From the NCBI GenBank assembly GCA_963721105.1, contig CAVRHY010000011.1, forward strand, positions 1,240,001 to 1,304,000: a stretch of 64,000 nucleotides of DNA. The letters run 5' to 3'. Shown in pieces: positions 1-9,622 of this stretch; positions within the stretch are counted from its first letter, which is position 1; each line of letters begins with the position of its first letter. The position numbers and the translations under genes are program-made. Source of the DNA: Thermohalobaculum sp963721105. Lineage in GTDB: Bacteria; Pseudomonadota; Alphaproteobacteria; Rhodobacterales; Rhodobacteraceae. The notes below the pieces were generated by a model, which was not told the DNA's origin, searched no databases, and was given only the letters and a program-made list of their open reading frames with translations.

Positions 1-92
1 CTGCGCCAGCGCTTGTGGAACAGCCCCTCGCCCCTGCCTCCGTCCTCGAACGGCACGCGCAGCCGGACGACCTCGGCCTCGGTGATCCGCAT
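1..92 (-). CDS. Enolase-superfamily (mandelate racemase/muconate lactonizing) enzyme, N-terminal fragment
   Basis: Only the first 30 codons lie in the window; the gene runs off the left edge. The start is ATG at 92, preceded on the minus strand by a strong ribosome site (GGAGGGG, two bases before the start). The peptide begins MRITEAEVVRLRVPFEDGG and continues with GLFHKRW. This resembles the capping-domain start of enolase-superfamily members, where a beta strand leads into a P-F-x-D-G-G loop that contacts substrate. The magnesium-binding barrel lies outside the window, so no substrate can be proposed. The family call is inferred from a short stretch. Confidence 0.6.
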   Translation of the reverse strand, partial: MRITEAEVVRLRVPFEDGGRGEGLFHKRWR

Positions 93-357
93 GTCCCCTC
101 CATCGGGCAGCAGCGCCCCGTCCGGAGCATTGCCTCGGGGCGCGCGCGATTCAAGCGCGGCGAGCGGGCAGGGGCGAAGCATCGCGGATGTGCGGTTGGA
201 TGGCAGGAGCGTGGCCGCGGGATGCCGGGGCGTCGCCGGGTGCCGTGGCGAGGGTGGAGCCGCAGGTCGCGGCGCAGGACGCGGGGCAGGACGCGGCGCA
301 GGGGTCCGCCGTCGGGCGGCCCTTGTTGCCGGGCCGGTTTGCTGCCAGCGTCCGGCG

Positions 358-789
358 ATGGACTGGACCGAGCTTTCGGCCCTGGGGGGTCTGTTTGCGA
401 CCGCGTTCGGCGCGGCGACCATCCTGCCGTTCCAGTCCGAGATCGTCTTCGCGGCGGTCGAGCGGGCCAGCGACATCCCGCTATGGGTGATTGTCGCGGT
501 GGCGAGCGTCGGCAACACGCTGGGCTCGGTGCTGAACTGGTGGATGGGGCTGTTCGTCGAGCGCTGGAAGGGCAGCCGCTGGTTCCCGGCCAGCGAGCGC
601 CAGATGCAGCGGGCCGAGCGGATCTACGCGCGCTGGGGGGTGTGGACGCTGCTGGTCAGCTGGGCGCCCTTCGGCGACGGGTTCACGGTGATCGCCGGGC
701 TGATGGGCACGCCGCTGTGGCTGTTCCTGGCGCTTGTCGCGCCGGTCAAGACGGCGCGCTACGTTCTGCTGGCCTGGGCGCTGGCCTAG
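358..789 (+). CDS. YqaA family membrane protein (DedA/SNARE-associated type)
   Basis: A 143-residue integral membrane protein, close to the length of E. coli YqaA. It shows a first hydrophobic helix with the motif LPFQSEIVF, a second helix containing GNTLGSVLNWWMG, a basic cytoplasmic stretch (ERWKGSRWFPASE), and two further helices around SWAPFGDGFTVIAG and PLWLFLALVAPVKTARY. The G-N-x-x-G and W-x-P-x-x-G-D patterns are typical of the YqaA branch of the DedA-like superfamily, whose members are thought to act in membrane lipid handling. I start at the ATG at 358, because the open frame upstream is low-complexity arginine/glycine and not protein-like. It appears to be a single-gene unit; the exact function is unknown. 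Confidence 0.8.
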   Translation: MDWTELSALGGLFATAFGAATILPFQSEIVFAAVERASDIPLWVIVAVASVGNTLGSVLNWWMGLFVERWKGSRWFPASERQMQRAERIYARWGVWTLLVSWAPFGDGFTVIAGLMGTPLWLFLALVAPVKTARYVLLAWALA

Positions 790-893
790 GGAGCGCGTGT
801 CGCCGGAGGGGGGCGGCGGTTCGGGCGGCTTGCGCGCGGCCTCGCGCCCCTGGTGCATTTTTCCGACAAACTCGTTGACTTGGCCATTTTCAG

Positions 894-918
894 GGAACGC
901 GCTGTGATTCCCTGCGTT
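894..918 (+). promoter_or_regulatory. Putative EcfG (general stress sigma factor) promoter
   Basis: GGAAC at 894-898 and CGTT at 915-918 are separated by 16 bases. This matches the established alphaproteobacterial EcfG -35/-10 pattern GGAAC-N16/17-CGTT. The -10 lies about 60 bases before the start of the PRC-barrel gene at 979, and no other gene lies between them. A second perfect match occurs in front of the CsbD gene in this window. Confidence 0.6.
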
Positions 919-978
919 GACGCGGCGGAACCAATACCCGCCCCCCGGATTGGGGGCGTCACAAAATGGGAGAACGAG

Positions 979-1944
979 ATGACCAAGTTCATGCAGACGG
1001 CCAGCGCCCTCACTCTGGCGGCGGCCCTGGCGGGCGTGCCGATGATTGCAGGTGCGCAGCAGGCGACCGACACCACGGTCAACCAGGCCGTCGACAACGC
1101 CGCGCAGCAGACGAAGGAAGCCGCCAGCGCGACTGTCAACGCCGCCGGCGAGGCCGTCGACGCGGCGGGCAACAAGATCGAGAACGCCGCCGACGCGACG
1201 AAGGACGCCGCCAAGGACACCGCGCAGGCAACCGGCCAGGCCATCGACAATGCGGCCGACGCGACGAAGGATGCCGCCAAGGACACCGCGCAGTCAACAG
1301 GCCAGGCCATCGACAATGCGGCCGACGCCACGAAGGATGCCGCCAAGGACACCGCGCAGGCAGTCGACAACGCGGCCAAGGACACCGCGCAGGCGGTTGA
1401 CAGCGCAGCCACCGATACGGCCCAGGAGGTCGACGTCAAGGTCGTGAAGGACCCGAACGTGGTCGTCGAGGGCGACATGGCGGCCAAGGACGCGGCGCCC
1501 GAGCCGGTCAAGGGCACCATCCAGATGCAGGATGACAACTCGATCCTGACGAGCGATCTGATCGGCGCCGACCTCTACAACGCGCAGGCCGAGAAGATCG
1601 GCGAGATCGACGACGCGATCCTGTCGCTGGACGGCACGATCAGCGGCGTGGTGATCGGCGTCGGCGGCTTCCTGGGCCTCGGCGAGAAGAAGGTCGCGGT
1701 CGAGATGCAGCAGATCAGTGTCCAGAAGGACAAGGACGGCGATCCGCAGCTCTTCATCGACACGACGAAGGAGGCGCTGAAGGCCGCGCCCGAGTTCGTC
1801 ACGGCCGCGGACCAGCGCGACGAGGCCAAGCGGATGGATGCCGCGACCTCCGCGGCGGTTCCCGCGCCTGACACCGCCCCCGCGACGGCCGTGGTGCCGG
1901 CGGAGCCGGTTCCGGCGGACGCGACGAAGCCGGTCCAGAACTGA
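979..1944 (+). CDS. PRC-barrel domain protein with signal peptide and LEA-like helical repeats
   Basis: The 321-residue product starts with a clear Sec signal peptide (MTKFMQTASALTLAAALAGV, cleavage near AGA-QQ). Residues about 30-155 are an alanine/lysine/aspartate-rich amphipathic region built from 22-residue repeats (A-D-A-T-K-D-A-A-K-D-T-A-Q), resembling late-embryogenesis-abundant or apolipoprotein-like helices. A PRC-barrel follows at about residues 175-270 (LTSDLIGADLYN, GEIDDAILSLDGTISGVVIG), then a Pro/Ala tail. PRC-barrel proteins of this type are small periplasmic or surface adaptor folds; a protective stress role is inferred from the helical repeats and the EcfG-type promoter upstream. 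I prefer the ATG at 979, since the frame before it lacks protein-like sequence. An intrinsic terminator follows at 1982-2010. Confidence 0.8.
   Translation: MTKFMQTASALTLAAALAGVPMIAGAQQATDTTVNQAVDNAAQQTKEAASATVNAAGEAVDAAGNKIENAADATKDAAKDTAQATGQAIDNAADATKDAAKDTAQSTGQAIDNAADATKDAAKDTAQAVDNAAKDTAQAVDSAATDTAQEVDVKVVKDPNVVVEGDMAAKDAAPEPVKGTIQMQDDNSILTSDLIGADLYNAQAEKIGEIDDAILSLDGTISGVVIGVGGFLGLGEKKVAVEMQQISVQKDKDGDPQLFIDTTKEALKAAPEFVTAADQRDEAKRMDAATSAAVPAPDTAPATAVVPAEPVPADATKPVQN
1189..1377 (+). repeat. Tandem 66-bp repeat inside the PRC-barrel gene
   Basis: Units begin at 1189, 1255 and 1321, each opening with GCCGACGC(G/C)ACGAAGGA. The first two are full 66-bp copies and the third is shortened after the CGCAGGCA segment. 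Each full copy encodes a 22-residue amphipathic helix unit. The near identity of the copies suggests recent duplication, so copy number may vary between strains. Confidence 0.85.
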
Positions 1945-1981
1945 CGACTGTGGCTGTCACCGTCTGGTGGCACTGAACGAC

Positions 1982-2010
1982 GGGGAGCGGCTTCGGCCGC
2001 TTCCCTTTTT
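1982..2010 (+). terminator. Rho-independent terminator after the PRC-barrel gene
   Basis: A ten-pair stem (GGGGAGCGGC with GCCGCTTCCC, one G-U pair) is closed by a UUCG tetraloop and followed at once by five T residues. It begins 37 bases after the stop codon at 1944. This is the clearest intrinsic terminator in the window. Confidence 0.9.
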
Positions 2011-2270
2011 CGTGCGCCGCGCGGTGTGCCTGGCAGGGAGCATGCGCCGGGCCGGGCTTGACAGGTCGGGTCTTCGGGGGTTCCGTCGATGAGCGGCGAT
2101 CCCCGTGCCGCCCTCGGGACCCGGACTGCGGACCCCTGCCGAGGGCGGTTGCCGGCGGAGGCGTGCTTCGTCCGCCCCCGGCGGGAGAGCGCGCCCCAGC
2201 CGTGCGGGATGCCGCGATCGGGCGGCAGCAGGGGACGCGGCGCCGACTGGGCGCACAGGGGAGGCACGAC

Positions 2271-2710
2271 ATGAGCCACACTTACGACGGCGGCTGCGAC
2301 CACGTTCACACCCACGCGGACCACGATCCGATCGACAGCCACACCTGCCACTGCTCGGTGTGCAAGGCGGTGACGGGGCAGCCAACGACGCACGTCGTCT
2401 TCTTCCGGCATGGCGACCTGGCGGTCGACCACGCCAAGAAGCTCAACCGCCAGCCCTTCAACGCGCAGAACCCGGACGGGGCGCTGGAGCTCTGCACCTG
2501 CAAGGATTGCGGCTCGCCGATCATGCTGGACGACAAGCAGAACCGCATCCGCGCCATCGTGCCGAACCTGATGGGTCATGGACGGGGCGTCGATGCCGGC
2601 GACCTACCACGCCTTCTACGACCCCTCGAAGGGCGAGCCGAAGCCGAACGGACGGGCGGCCCGTCTACGAGGGCTTCCGGCCGGAGTTCAGGATGCCCGA
2701 GCCGGCCTGA
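2271..2710 (+). CDS. GFA family (CENP-V/GFA, glutathione-dependent formaldehyde-activating type) protein, frameshifted
   Basis: The start ATG at 2271 follows GGGGAGGCACGAC. The first frame gives a His-rich N-terminus, then HTCHCSVCKAVTG, and later CTCKDCGSPIM; the C-x-C-x-x-C and C-x-x-C clusters are the zinc-binding pattern of the GFA/CENP-V fold. Near 2577 the reading must move by one base to continue as MDGASMPATYHAFYD. Near 2650 it moves again to finish as GRPVYEGFRPEF before the TGA at 2710. With both shifts repaired the protein is about 145 residues, normal for the family. Members of this fold are often annotated as glutathione-dependent formaldehyde activators, but most have no proven substrate. 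The disruptions look like sequence errors. Confidence 0.7.
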
Positions 2711-2886
2711 CGGCCGGCCGCGGCCGGATCAGCCGGGTCAGGGCAGGGTCTGTTCTGCCACGGCCCCCGGGACGGCATCCCGCTGCGGGTCGCGCCGGGA
2801 TGACCGTTGTGCTGCGTCCCATCCCGGGCAGCCACGGCGACCGCACGCACGGCGGTTGCCGTCGGCGCGAGCCGGTCGCTCGGCGT

Positions 2887-2930
2887 CCAATTTGCGAATT
2901 GGCCCGCCGGTTTCTGCCCATTTTGCGAAC
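2887..2930. promoter_or_regulatory. AT-rich control region with a palindrome and a repeated TTTGCGAA box
   Basis: A perfect 16-base palindrome, CCAATT-TGCG-AATTGG, lies at 2887-2902. The core TTTGCGAA (2891-2898) is repeated at 2922-2929, a start-to-start spacing of 31 bases, about three helical turns. The stretch is markedly richer in A/T than its surroundings and lies upstream of the metalloprotease gene starting at 3059. It could be an operator or an upstream activator site; no regulator can be named. Confidence 0.3.
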
Positions 2931-3058
2931 TAAACGCCCGAGTCCCAAAAATTCCGGGTGAATATCGTCGTAATCCGGCCATTCCGATTGACCTTCCGCG
3001 ACGGAAGGCACAGCCTGTCCTGATTATCGAACGGTAATTCCATCTCGGGGGGATATTC

Positions 3059-4226
3059 ATGGCACTTTCCACGCCAGCGCATGCCTTTGGAATCGCGCTC
3101 ATCGATGCCCTGGATTTCGACGTCGGCCTTCCGGACGCGGTCCCGCCCGACCAGGCCTCCGGTGCCCGACGACTCGGTCGGGCTCGCTGCCGGGCAGGGG
3201 CTGGACAGGGCGGCCGAGGCGGTGTCGGCGGACAGTGGTCAGCCGCGGGGCGATGTCCCGTCCCTGCCGGACCTGCCCGATCAGTCGCCTGGCGGGGATT
3301 TCGCGGCCCTTGTGCATTCCTCCGGACTAGCGTTCCTGGACACCTTCGCCTTTGGCAGGGGAGGCACTCCCGGCGGTAATGGTGGCGGCGGCAGTGGCGG
3401 TGGCGGAGGCGGCGGAAGCGGCGGCGGCGAGACGCTGCTCTCGTCCTATCGCTCCGGCAGCGACACGCCGGGCGGTTTCAACATCGACATCAAGTTCGGC
3501 GCGGGAGACTGGACGGCCTCGCTGCAGGATTCCTTCGTCAAGGCGTCCGAGCTGATCAGCGACATCATCATCGGCGACATCCAGGACATCTTCTACCGCG
3601 GCAAGGTCATCGACGACATCAGCATCGAGGCCAAGCTGTCGGCGATCGACGGCGTCGGAAACGTCCTGGGCCAGGCCGGCCCGACGGCATACCGCACGAC
3701 GGACTTCCTGCCGGCGATGGCGATCATGGAGTTCGACGTCGCCGATGCCGAGAACTACGACGGCCAGAATCTGTTCAACGACATCGTTTTCCACGAGATG
3801 ATGCACTGCGTTGGCTTTGGGACGATGTGGGACCTGATGGGGCTGGTGACTGACGCGTCGACGGACGGCTCGGACCTGCGCTTCACGGGCGAGAACGCGA
3901 CGCTGGAATACCTGGCCTCGTTCGACACCAGCGGTGATCCCACGGCCGCCGACGGTGTTCCGGTCGAGAGCGACTTCGGCGCGGGGACGCGCGGGGGGCA
4001 CTGGAACGATGGCGCGTTCGAGCCTGATGGCTCGCCGGACGACGACCAGGCCGGCTTCGGCAACGAGATCATGACCGGCTTCATCAACGGCAGCGGCAAC
4101 TACCTGTCGGACGTGACCATCGCCGCGCTGCAGGACATGGGCTACGAGACGATCTATGCGCCCGATAAGGACGTCACGTTGGCTCTTGACCTCGGCATCT
4201 TCACCAACTCGATGGTGATCGGCTGA
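3059..4226 (+). CDS. Zinc metalloprotease, leishmanolysin-like, with a glycine-rich linker (frameshifted near 3160)
   Basis: The likely start is ATG at 3059, after GGGGGGATATTC. The first frame (MALSTPAHAFGIALIDALDF) must move by one base near 3160 to reach VPDDSVGLAAGQGL and the rest of the protein, about 388 residues in all. Residues about 100-120 form an almost pure Gly/Ser linker. The catalytic region follows with HEMMHCVGFGTMWD, a zincin H-E-x-x-H-x-x-G-F-G pattern typical of leishmanolysin-like bacterial proteases. A later HWNDG plus EIMTGF segment fits the third zinc ligand and Met-turn of metzincins. No Sec signal peptide is visible, so export might use a C-terminal type I signal, which is inference. 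The nearest downstream gene, uvrB, is convergent and unrelated. Confidence 0.75.
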
Positions 4227-4234
4227 TCGCGGAA

Positions 4235-4255
4235 GGGGCCGGCCCTCACGGCCCC
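4235..4255. terminator. Hairpin between convergent genes (possible bidirectional terminator)
   Basis: GGGGCCG at 4235-4241 pairs perfectly with CGGCCCC at 4249-4255 around a seven-base loop. It lies between the stop of the metalloprotease (4226) and the stop of uvrB (4302), which converge here. There is no T tract on either side, so termination is only a suggestion. Confidence 0.35.
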
Positions 4256-4301
4256 CTCCGCCGCCCCCTCGCCTTGCCGCCCCGCTGTCCCGGCTGGCCG
4301 C

Positions 4302-6449
<2,148 letters not shown>

Positions 6450-6613
6450 TGGATGTCCTGTCGCGGGCGGTCCTGCGGGGCCTGTCGGGTGTCCCTTGGG
6501 ATATGGCGCATCCGGGGCCGAGTCACAATCGCCTGATGTTAGCGGAATGTTCACCATTGGCCGCCTACGTTCGTGGCGCGGGCGTCAGGGGCTCGCGGGC
6601 AGGAAACGGCAGG

Positions 6614-6835
6614 ATGTCCATGCAACCGGCGCGTCACGATCCCGACCGGCACCCGCGCATCGGGCCGGATCGCGCCCGGCGGGGGCGCGCGCCGCTGGAC
6701 GCGCAGGCCGACACCGCCCCGGCGCCGCGCCCGGTCGAGCAGCCGCCGGCGCTGGTCATGCTGCTGGCGCCCGTGGTGGGCCTGGTGATCTGGGGCCTGG
6801 TGATCTGGGCCGGGCTGGTCGTGACCGGACACTGA
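6614..6835 (+). CDS. Small single-pass membrane protein, unknown function
   Basis: A 73-residue product: about 45 polar residues rich in Arg, Pro and Asp, then one hydrophobic segment (LVMLLAPVVGLVIWGLVIWA) near the C-terminus, so a tail-anchored topology is plausible. The start ATG at 6614 follows ACGGCAGG. It lies just upstream of, and co-directional with, the NDUFS4-like gene. I do not recognise the family, and the call rests on the coherent membrane segment and position. Confidence 0.45.
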   Translation: MSMQPARHDPDRHPRIGPDRARRGRAPLDAQADTAPAPRPVEQPPALVMLLAPVVGLVIWGLVIWAGLVVTGH

Positions 6836-6958
6836 CCTCTCCCGGGCTGCCGCCGGACTGTATTGCCGCAGGCTCGCGCCTGGCATCGGCGGGGCTTGCC
6901 ATGTGGCAGACGCCGCGCGATATGACGCCCCGACAATCCAGTTCCGGAGGCAGTTCCC

Positions 6959-7270
6959 GTGAGGGCACGCATCTATCTTCCCGCCCGCAGCGCCATGACG
7001 TCCGGCCAGGCGAACACGCGCAAGTGGACGCTCGAGTTCATCGCCGACCGGCCGCGCACCGTCGATCCGCTGATGGGCTGGACGAGCTCGGCCGATACCA
7101 ACCAGCAGGTTCGCCTGCGCTTCGACAGCAAGGCCGCGGCGATCGACTATGCCGAGCGCCACCGCATCACCTACACGGTCGAGGATCCGACGCTGCGCAA
7201 GCAGAACGTCCGGCCGCGCGGCTATGGCGGCAACTTCGCGCACGACCGCCGCACCACCTGGACGCACTGA
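6959..7270 (+). CDS. NADH dehydrogenase accessory protein, NDUFS4-like (ETC complex I subunit family)
   Basis: The 103-residue protein carries the small domain of the eukaryotic 18-kDa complex I subunit NDUFS4: ARIYLPARSAMTSGQANT, then WTLEFIADRPRTVDPLMGW, LRFDSKAAAIDYAERH and GNFAHDR near the C-terminus. In alphaproteobacteria this supernumerary subunit binds the peripheral arm of complex I and supports its assembly or stability. Translation starts at GTG 6959 with GGAGG nine bases upstream. It is encoded away from the nuo operon, as is usual for this family. Intact. Confidence 0.9.
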   Translation: MRARIYLPARSAMTSGQANTRKWTLEFIADRPRTVDPLMGWTSSADTNQQVRLRFDSKAAAIDYAERHRITYTVEDPTLRKQNVRPRGYGGNFAHDRRTTWTH

Positions 7271-7338
7271 GGGCCCCGCCGGCCGGGCAGGGGATGCCGC
7301 GGTGCTGACGCCTGGCGCCGGATCTGAAGGGAGACGGA

Positions 7339-8769
7339 ATGGCCGGGAACATCCACCCCGTCATCATGTGCGGCGGGTCGGGGACGCGGCTGTGGCCAGT
7401 ATCGCGCCGGTCCTATCCCAAGCAGTTCGGCGAGCTGTTCCCGGGCGGCTCGCTGTTCCAGCGGACGCTGCGGCGGATCGCCGGGCGCGGCCATGCCGAC
7501 CCGCTGCTGCTGACGAACCAGGAGTTCCGCTTCATCGTCGCCGAGCAGGCGGCGGTCGCGGGCGCGGAGGCGGCGCGCATCGTCATCGAGCCCGCCGGGC
7601 GCAACACCGCGCCGGCCGTCTGCGTCGCGGCGCGCATGGTCGCCGAAACCGATCCTGACGGCGTGCTGCTGGTGCTGCCCTCGGACCACCTGCTGGCCGA
7701 CGCCGACGCCTTCCACGCGGCAGTCGCCGCCGCTGCCGAGGCGGCGCGCGGCGGCAGTCTAGTGACCTTCGGCATCAGGCCTGACCGGCCCGAGACGGGC
7801 TATGGCTATATCGAGCTGGCAGGGCCCGTGGCGGCTGGCGCCGCGCCCGCGGCGCAGCCCTTCCGGCGCTTCGTCGAGAAGCCTGACGCGGCGAGCGCGG
7901 CCGACATGGTCGCCTCCGAGCGCTATCTCTGGAACTCGGGCATGTTCGTCTTCGGCGTCCGCGCGATCCTGGACGCCTTCGCCCGGCATGCGCCCGAGGT
8001 CGACGCGGCATGCGAGGCGGCGCTGGCGGCGGCGCGCGAGGACCTGGACTTCCTGCGCCTCGGCGAGGCGGAGTACGCGCAGAGCCCGGACATCTCGATC
8101 GACTACGCGATCATGGAGCGCGTCGAGGGCCTGGTCGTGCCGGTCGACTGCGGCTGGAACGACCTCGGAAGCTGGAAGACGGTCTGGCAGGAGAGCCCGC
8201 GCGACGACGCGCAGGTGGCGGCCGGCGACAACGCGCTGGCGATCGACTGCCGCGACACGCTGCTGCGCTCGGACAGCCCGGACGTGCAGCTCGTCGGCAT
8301 CGGCCTCACGGGCATCGTCGCGGTGGCGACGGGCGACGCCGTGCTGGTCGCCGACATGGAGCGCGGCCAGGACGTGCGCCGCGCCGTCGAGGCGCTGAAG
8401 GCGCGCGGCGCGCCGCAGGCGACCGATTTCCCGCGCTGCTATCGCCCCTGGGGCTGGTACGAGACGCTGGCCTTGGGCGGGCGCTTTCAGGTCAAGCAGA
8501 TCATGGTCAGGCCGGGCGGCATCCTGTCGCTGCAGAGCCACGTCCACCGCTCGGAGCACTGGGTCGTGGTCGCCGGCTCGGCCCGGGTGACGCTGGATGG
8601 CAAGCAGCGGCTGCTGACCGAGAACCAGTCGGTCTACGTGCCGGTCGGCTCGGTGCACCGGCTGGAGAACCCCGGCAAGGTCGAGTTGCACCTGATCGAG
8701 GTGCAGTCCGGCGCCTACCTGGGCGAGGACGATATCACGCGCTACGAGGACGTCTACGCGCGCGACTGA
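7339..8769 (+). CDS. manC: Mannose-1-phosphate guanylyltransferase / mannose-6-phosphate isomerase
   Basis: A bifunctional 476-residue enzyme supplying GDP-mannose for capsule, exopolysaccharide or LPS sugars. The N-terminal nucleotidyltransferase carries the signature MCGGSGTRLWPVSRRSYPKQ and the GMP motif FVEKPD at about residue 177. The C-terminal cupin is the type II phosphomannose isomerase, with the metal-binding stretch LSLQSHVHRSEHW and the closing segment VHRLENPGK. The length equals that of ManC/AlgA/XanB proteins. The start ATG at 7339 follows AAGGGAGACGGA. No other nucleotide-sugar or glycosyltransferase gene is adjacent, so the polymer it serves is unknown. Confidence 0.93.
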   Translation: MAGNIHPVIMCGGSGTRLWPVSRRSYPKQFGELFPGGSLFQRTLRRIAGRGHADPLLLTNQEFRFIVAEQAAVAGAEAARIVIEPAGRNTAPAVCVAARMVAETDPDGVLLVLPSDHLLADADAFHAAVAAAAEAARGGSLVTFGIRPDRPETGYGYIELAGPVAAGAAPAAQPFRRFVEKPDAASAADMVASERYLWNSGMFVFGVRAILDAFARHAPEVDAACEAALAAAREDLDFLRLGEAEYAQSPDISIDYAIMERVEGLVVPVDCGWNDLGSWKTVWQESPRDDAQVAAGDNALAIDCRDTLLRSDSPDVQLVGIGLTGIVAVATGDAVLVADMERGQDVRRAVEALKARGAPQATDFPRCYRPWGWYETLALGGRFQVKQIMVRPGGILSLQSHVHRSEHWVVVAGSARVTLDGKQRLLTENQSVYVPVGSVHRLENPGKVELHLIEVQSGAYLGEDDITRYEDVYARD

Positions 8770-8829
8770 TGGGCGATGGCGGGAACGGCGAGGTAGGGAG
8801 CGGACCGGCGCTGCCGATCGCGTGAATGC

Positions 8830-9229
8830 TGGCAAATTGTGCACGCTTGCCGTACGCTGGCGCAACAACCGGCACGGTCTACGAACGGTCGGGGCGCCGG
8901 AACCACTGCAGCTTGTGGTCCAGCGCTCGAGGGCGCGGGCGGAAGGCTCGCCCGTGGCCGGCGCCGGCATGCCGAGCAAGTTGCGAAGCGTAGTCGCAGG
9001 GCGAGCCGACCGTCAAGGCGAAGGCGGCGGCAAGGCGCGTCGTGCTCGATTTTCCTGTTACTTGATCCAGCAGCGCAGGGTGCGGTGCAACCCGCCAGAT
9101 ACCGCCTGCCCAGTGCGTGGCAAGCATGCCGGGCTGACGCAGCAGAGGGCGTGCCTTCGCGCCAGACCTTTCAATCGCCGGGTCGGGCAGCTATCTCGTC
9201 GGGCAGCCTGCAGTCGCTCCGGAGTTTCC
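8830..9229. other. Unexplained intergenic region of atypical composition
   Basis: About 400 bases between the manC-type gene and the MAPEG gene. Composition is less GC-biased and less codon-structured than the flanks. Several short open stretches exist on both strands but none has a convincing start, ribosome site or recognisable domain. Local hairpins are visible (for example around GGCCGGCGCCGGC at 8956-8968). It could hold a structured RNA, an insertion-sequence remnant or simply a promoter region; I could not match it to RNase P, tmRNA or 6S RNA landmarks. Confidence 0.35.
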
Positions 9230-9622
9230 ATGCCGCTGCCCGTCACTGCCGTCTTCGCCGGCCTCATGGCGCTCTGGCTGATTTTCCTGCAGGTGCAGGT
9301 GATCCGCTTCCGCTGGCGCCGGCAGGTCTCGCTGGGCGATGCCGGGTTCGAGGACGGGGTGCGGCTGATCCGGGCGCATGGCAACGCGGCCGAGACCATC
9401 CCGGTTTTCCTGATCCTGCTGGCGCTGGCCGAGGGGCTGGGCGCGCCCGGCTGGCTGGTCGCGCTGCTCGGCGCCGCGTTCCTGGCGGGCCGGGTGGCGC
9501 ACGGGCTGCACTTCGTGCTGGACCGCCCGGGCTTCGCGCTGCGCGCGATCGGGATGGTGCTGACGCTGGCCTCGACCGGGCCGGCGGCGCTGGGCGTGAT
9601 CGGCCTGGCGCTGGCCCGATGA
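9230..9622 (+). CDS. MAPEG family membrane protein
   Basis: A 130-residue four-helix membrane protein. The central motif HGNAAETIPVFLILLALAE, with basic residues just before it (EDGVRLIRAHGN), is the hallmark of the MAPEG family (membrane-associated proteins in eicosanoid and glutathione metabolism). Later helices include FLAGRVAHGLHF. Bacterial members are probable membrane-bound glutathione transferases or peroxidases; the substrate is unknown. The ATG at 9230 follows CCGGAGTTTCC. Its stop overlaps the start of pmbA by four bases (ATGA), so the two are probably co-translated. Confidence 0.85.
   Translation: MPLPVTAVFAGLMALWLIFLQVQVIRFRWRRQVSLGDAGFEDGVRLIRAHGNAAETIPVFLILLALAEGLGAPGWLVALLGAAFLAGRVAHGLHFVLDRPGFALRAIGMVLTLASTGPAALGVIGLALAR

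Noticed and set aside
6549..6572. Two GTTC words upstream of uvrB as a LexA (SOS) box
   Set aside because: The alphaproteobacterial LexA site needs GTTC-N7-GTTC; here the gap is 16 bases, so the match is not meaningful.
7759..8979. 406-codon frame antisense to the GDP-mannose gene
   Set aside because: Shadow of manC codons; no start signal or domain.
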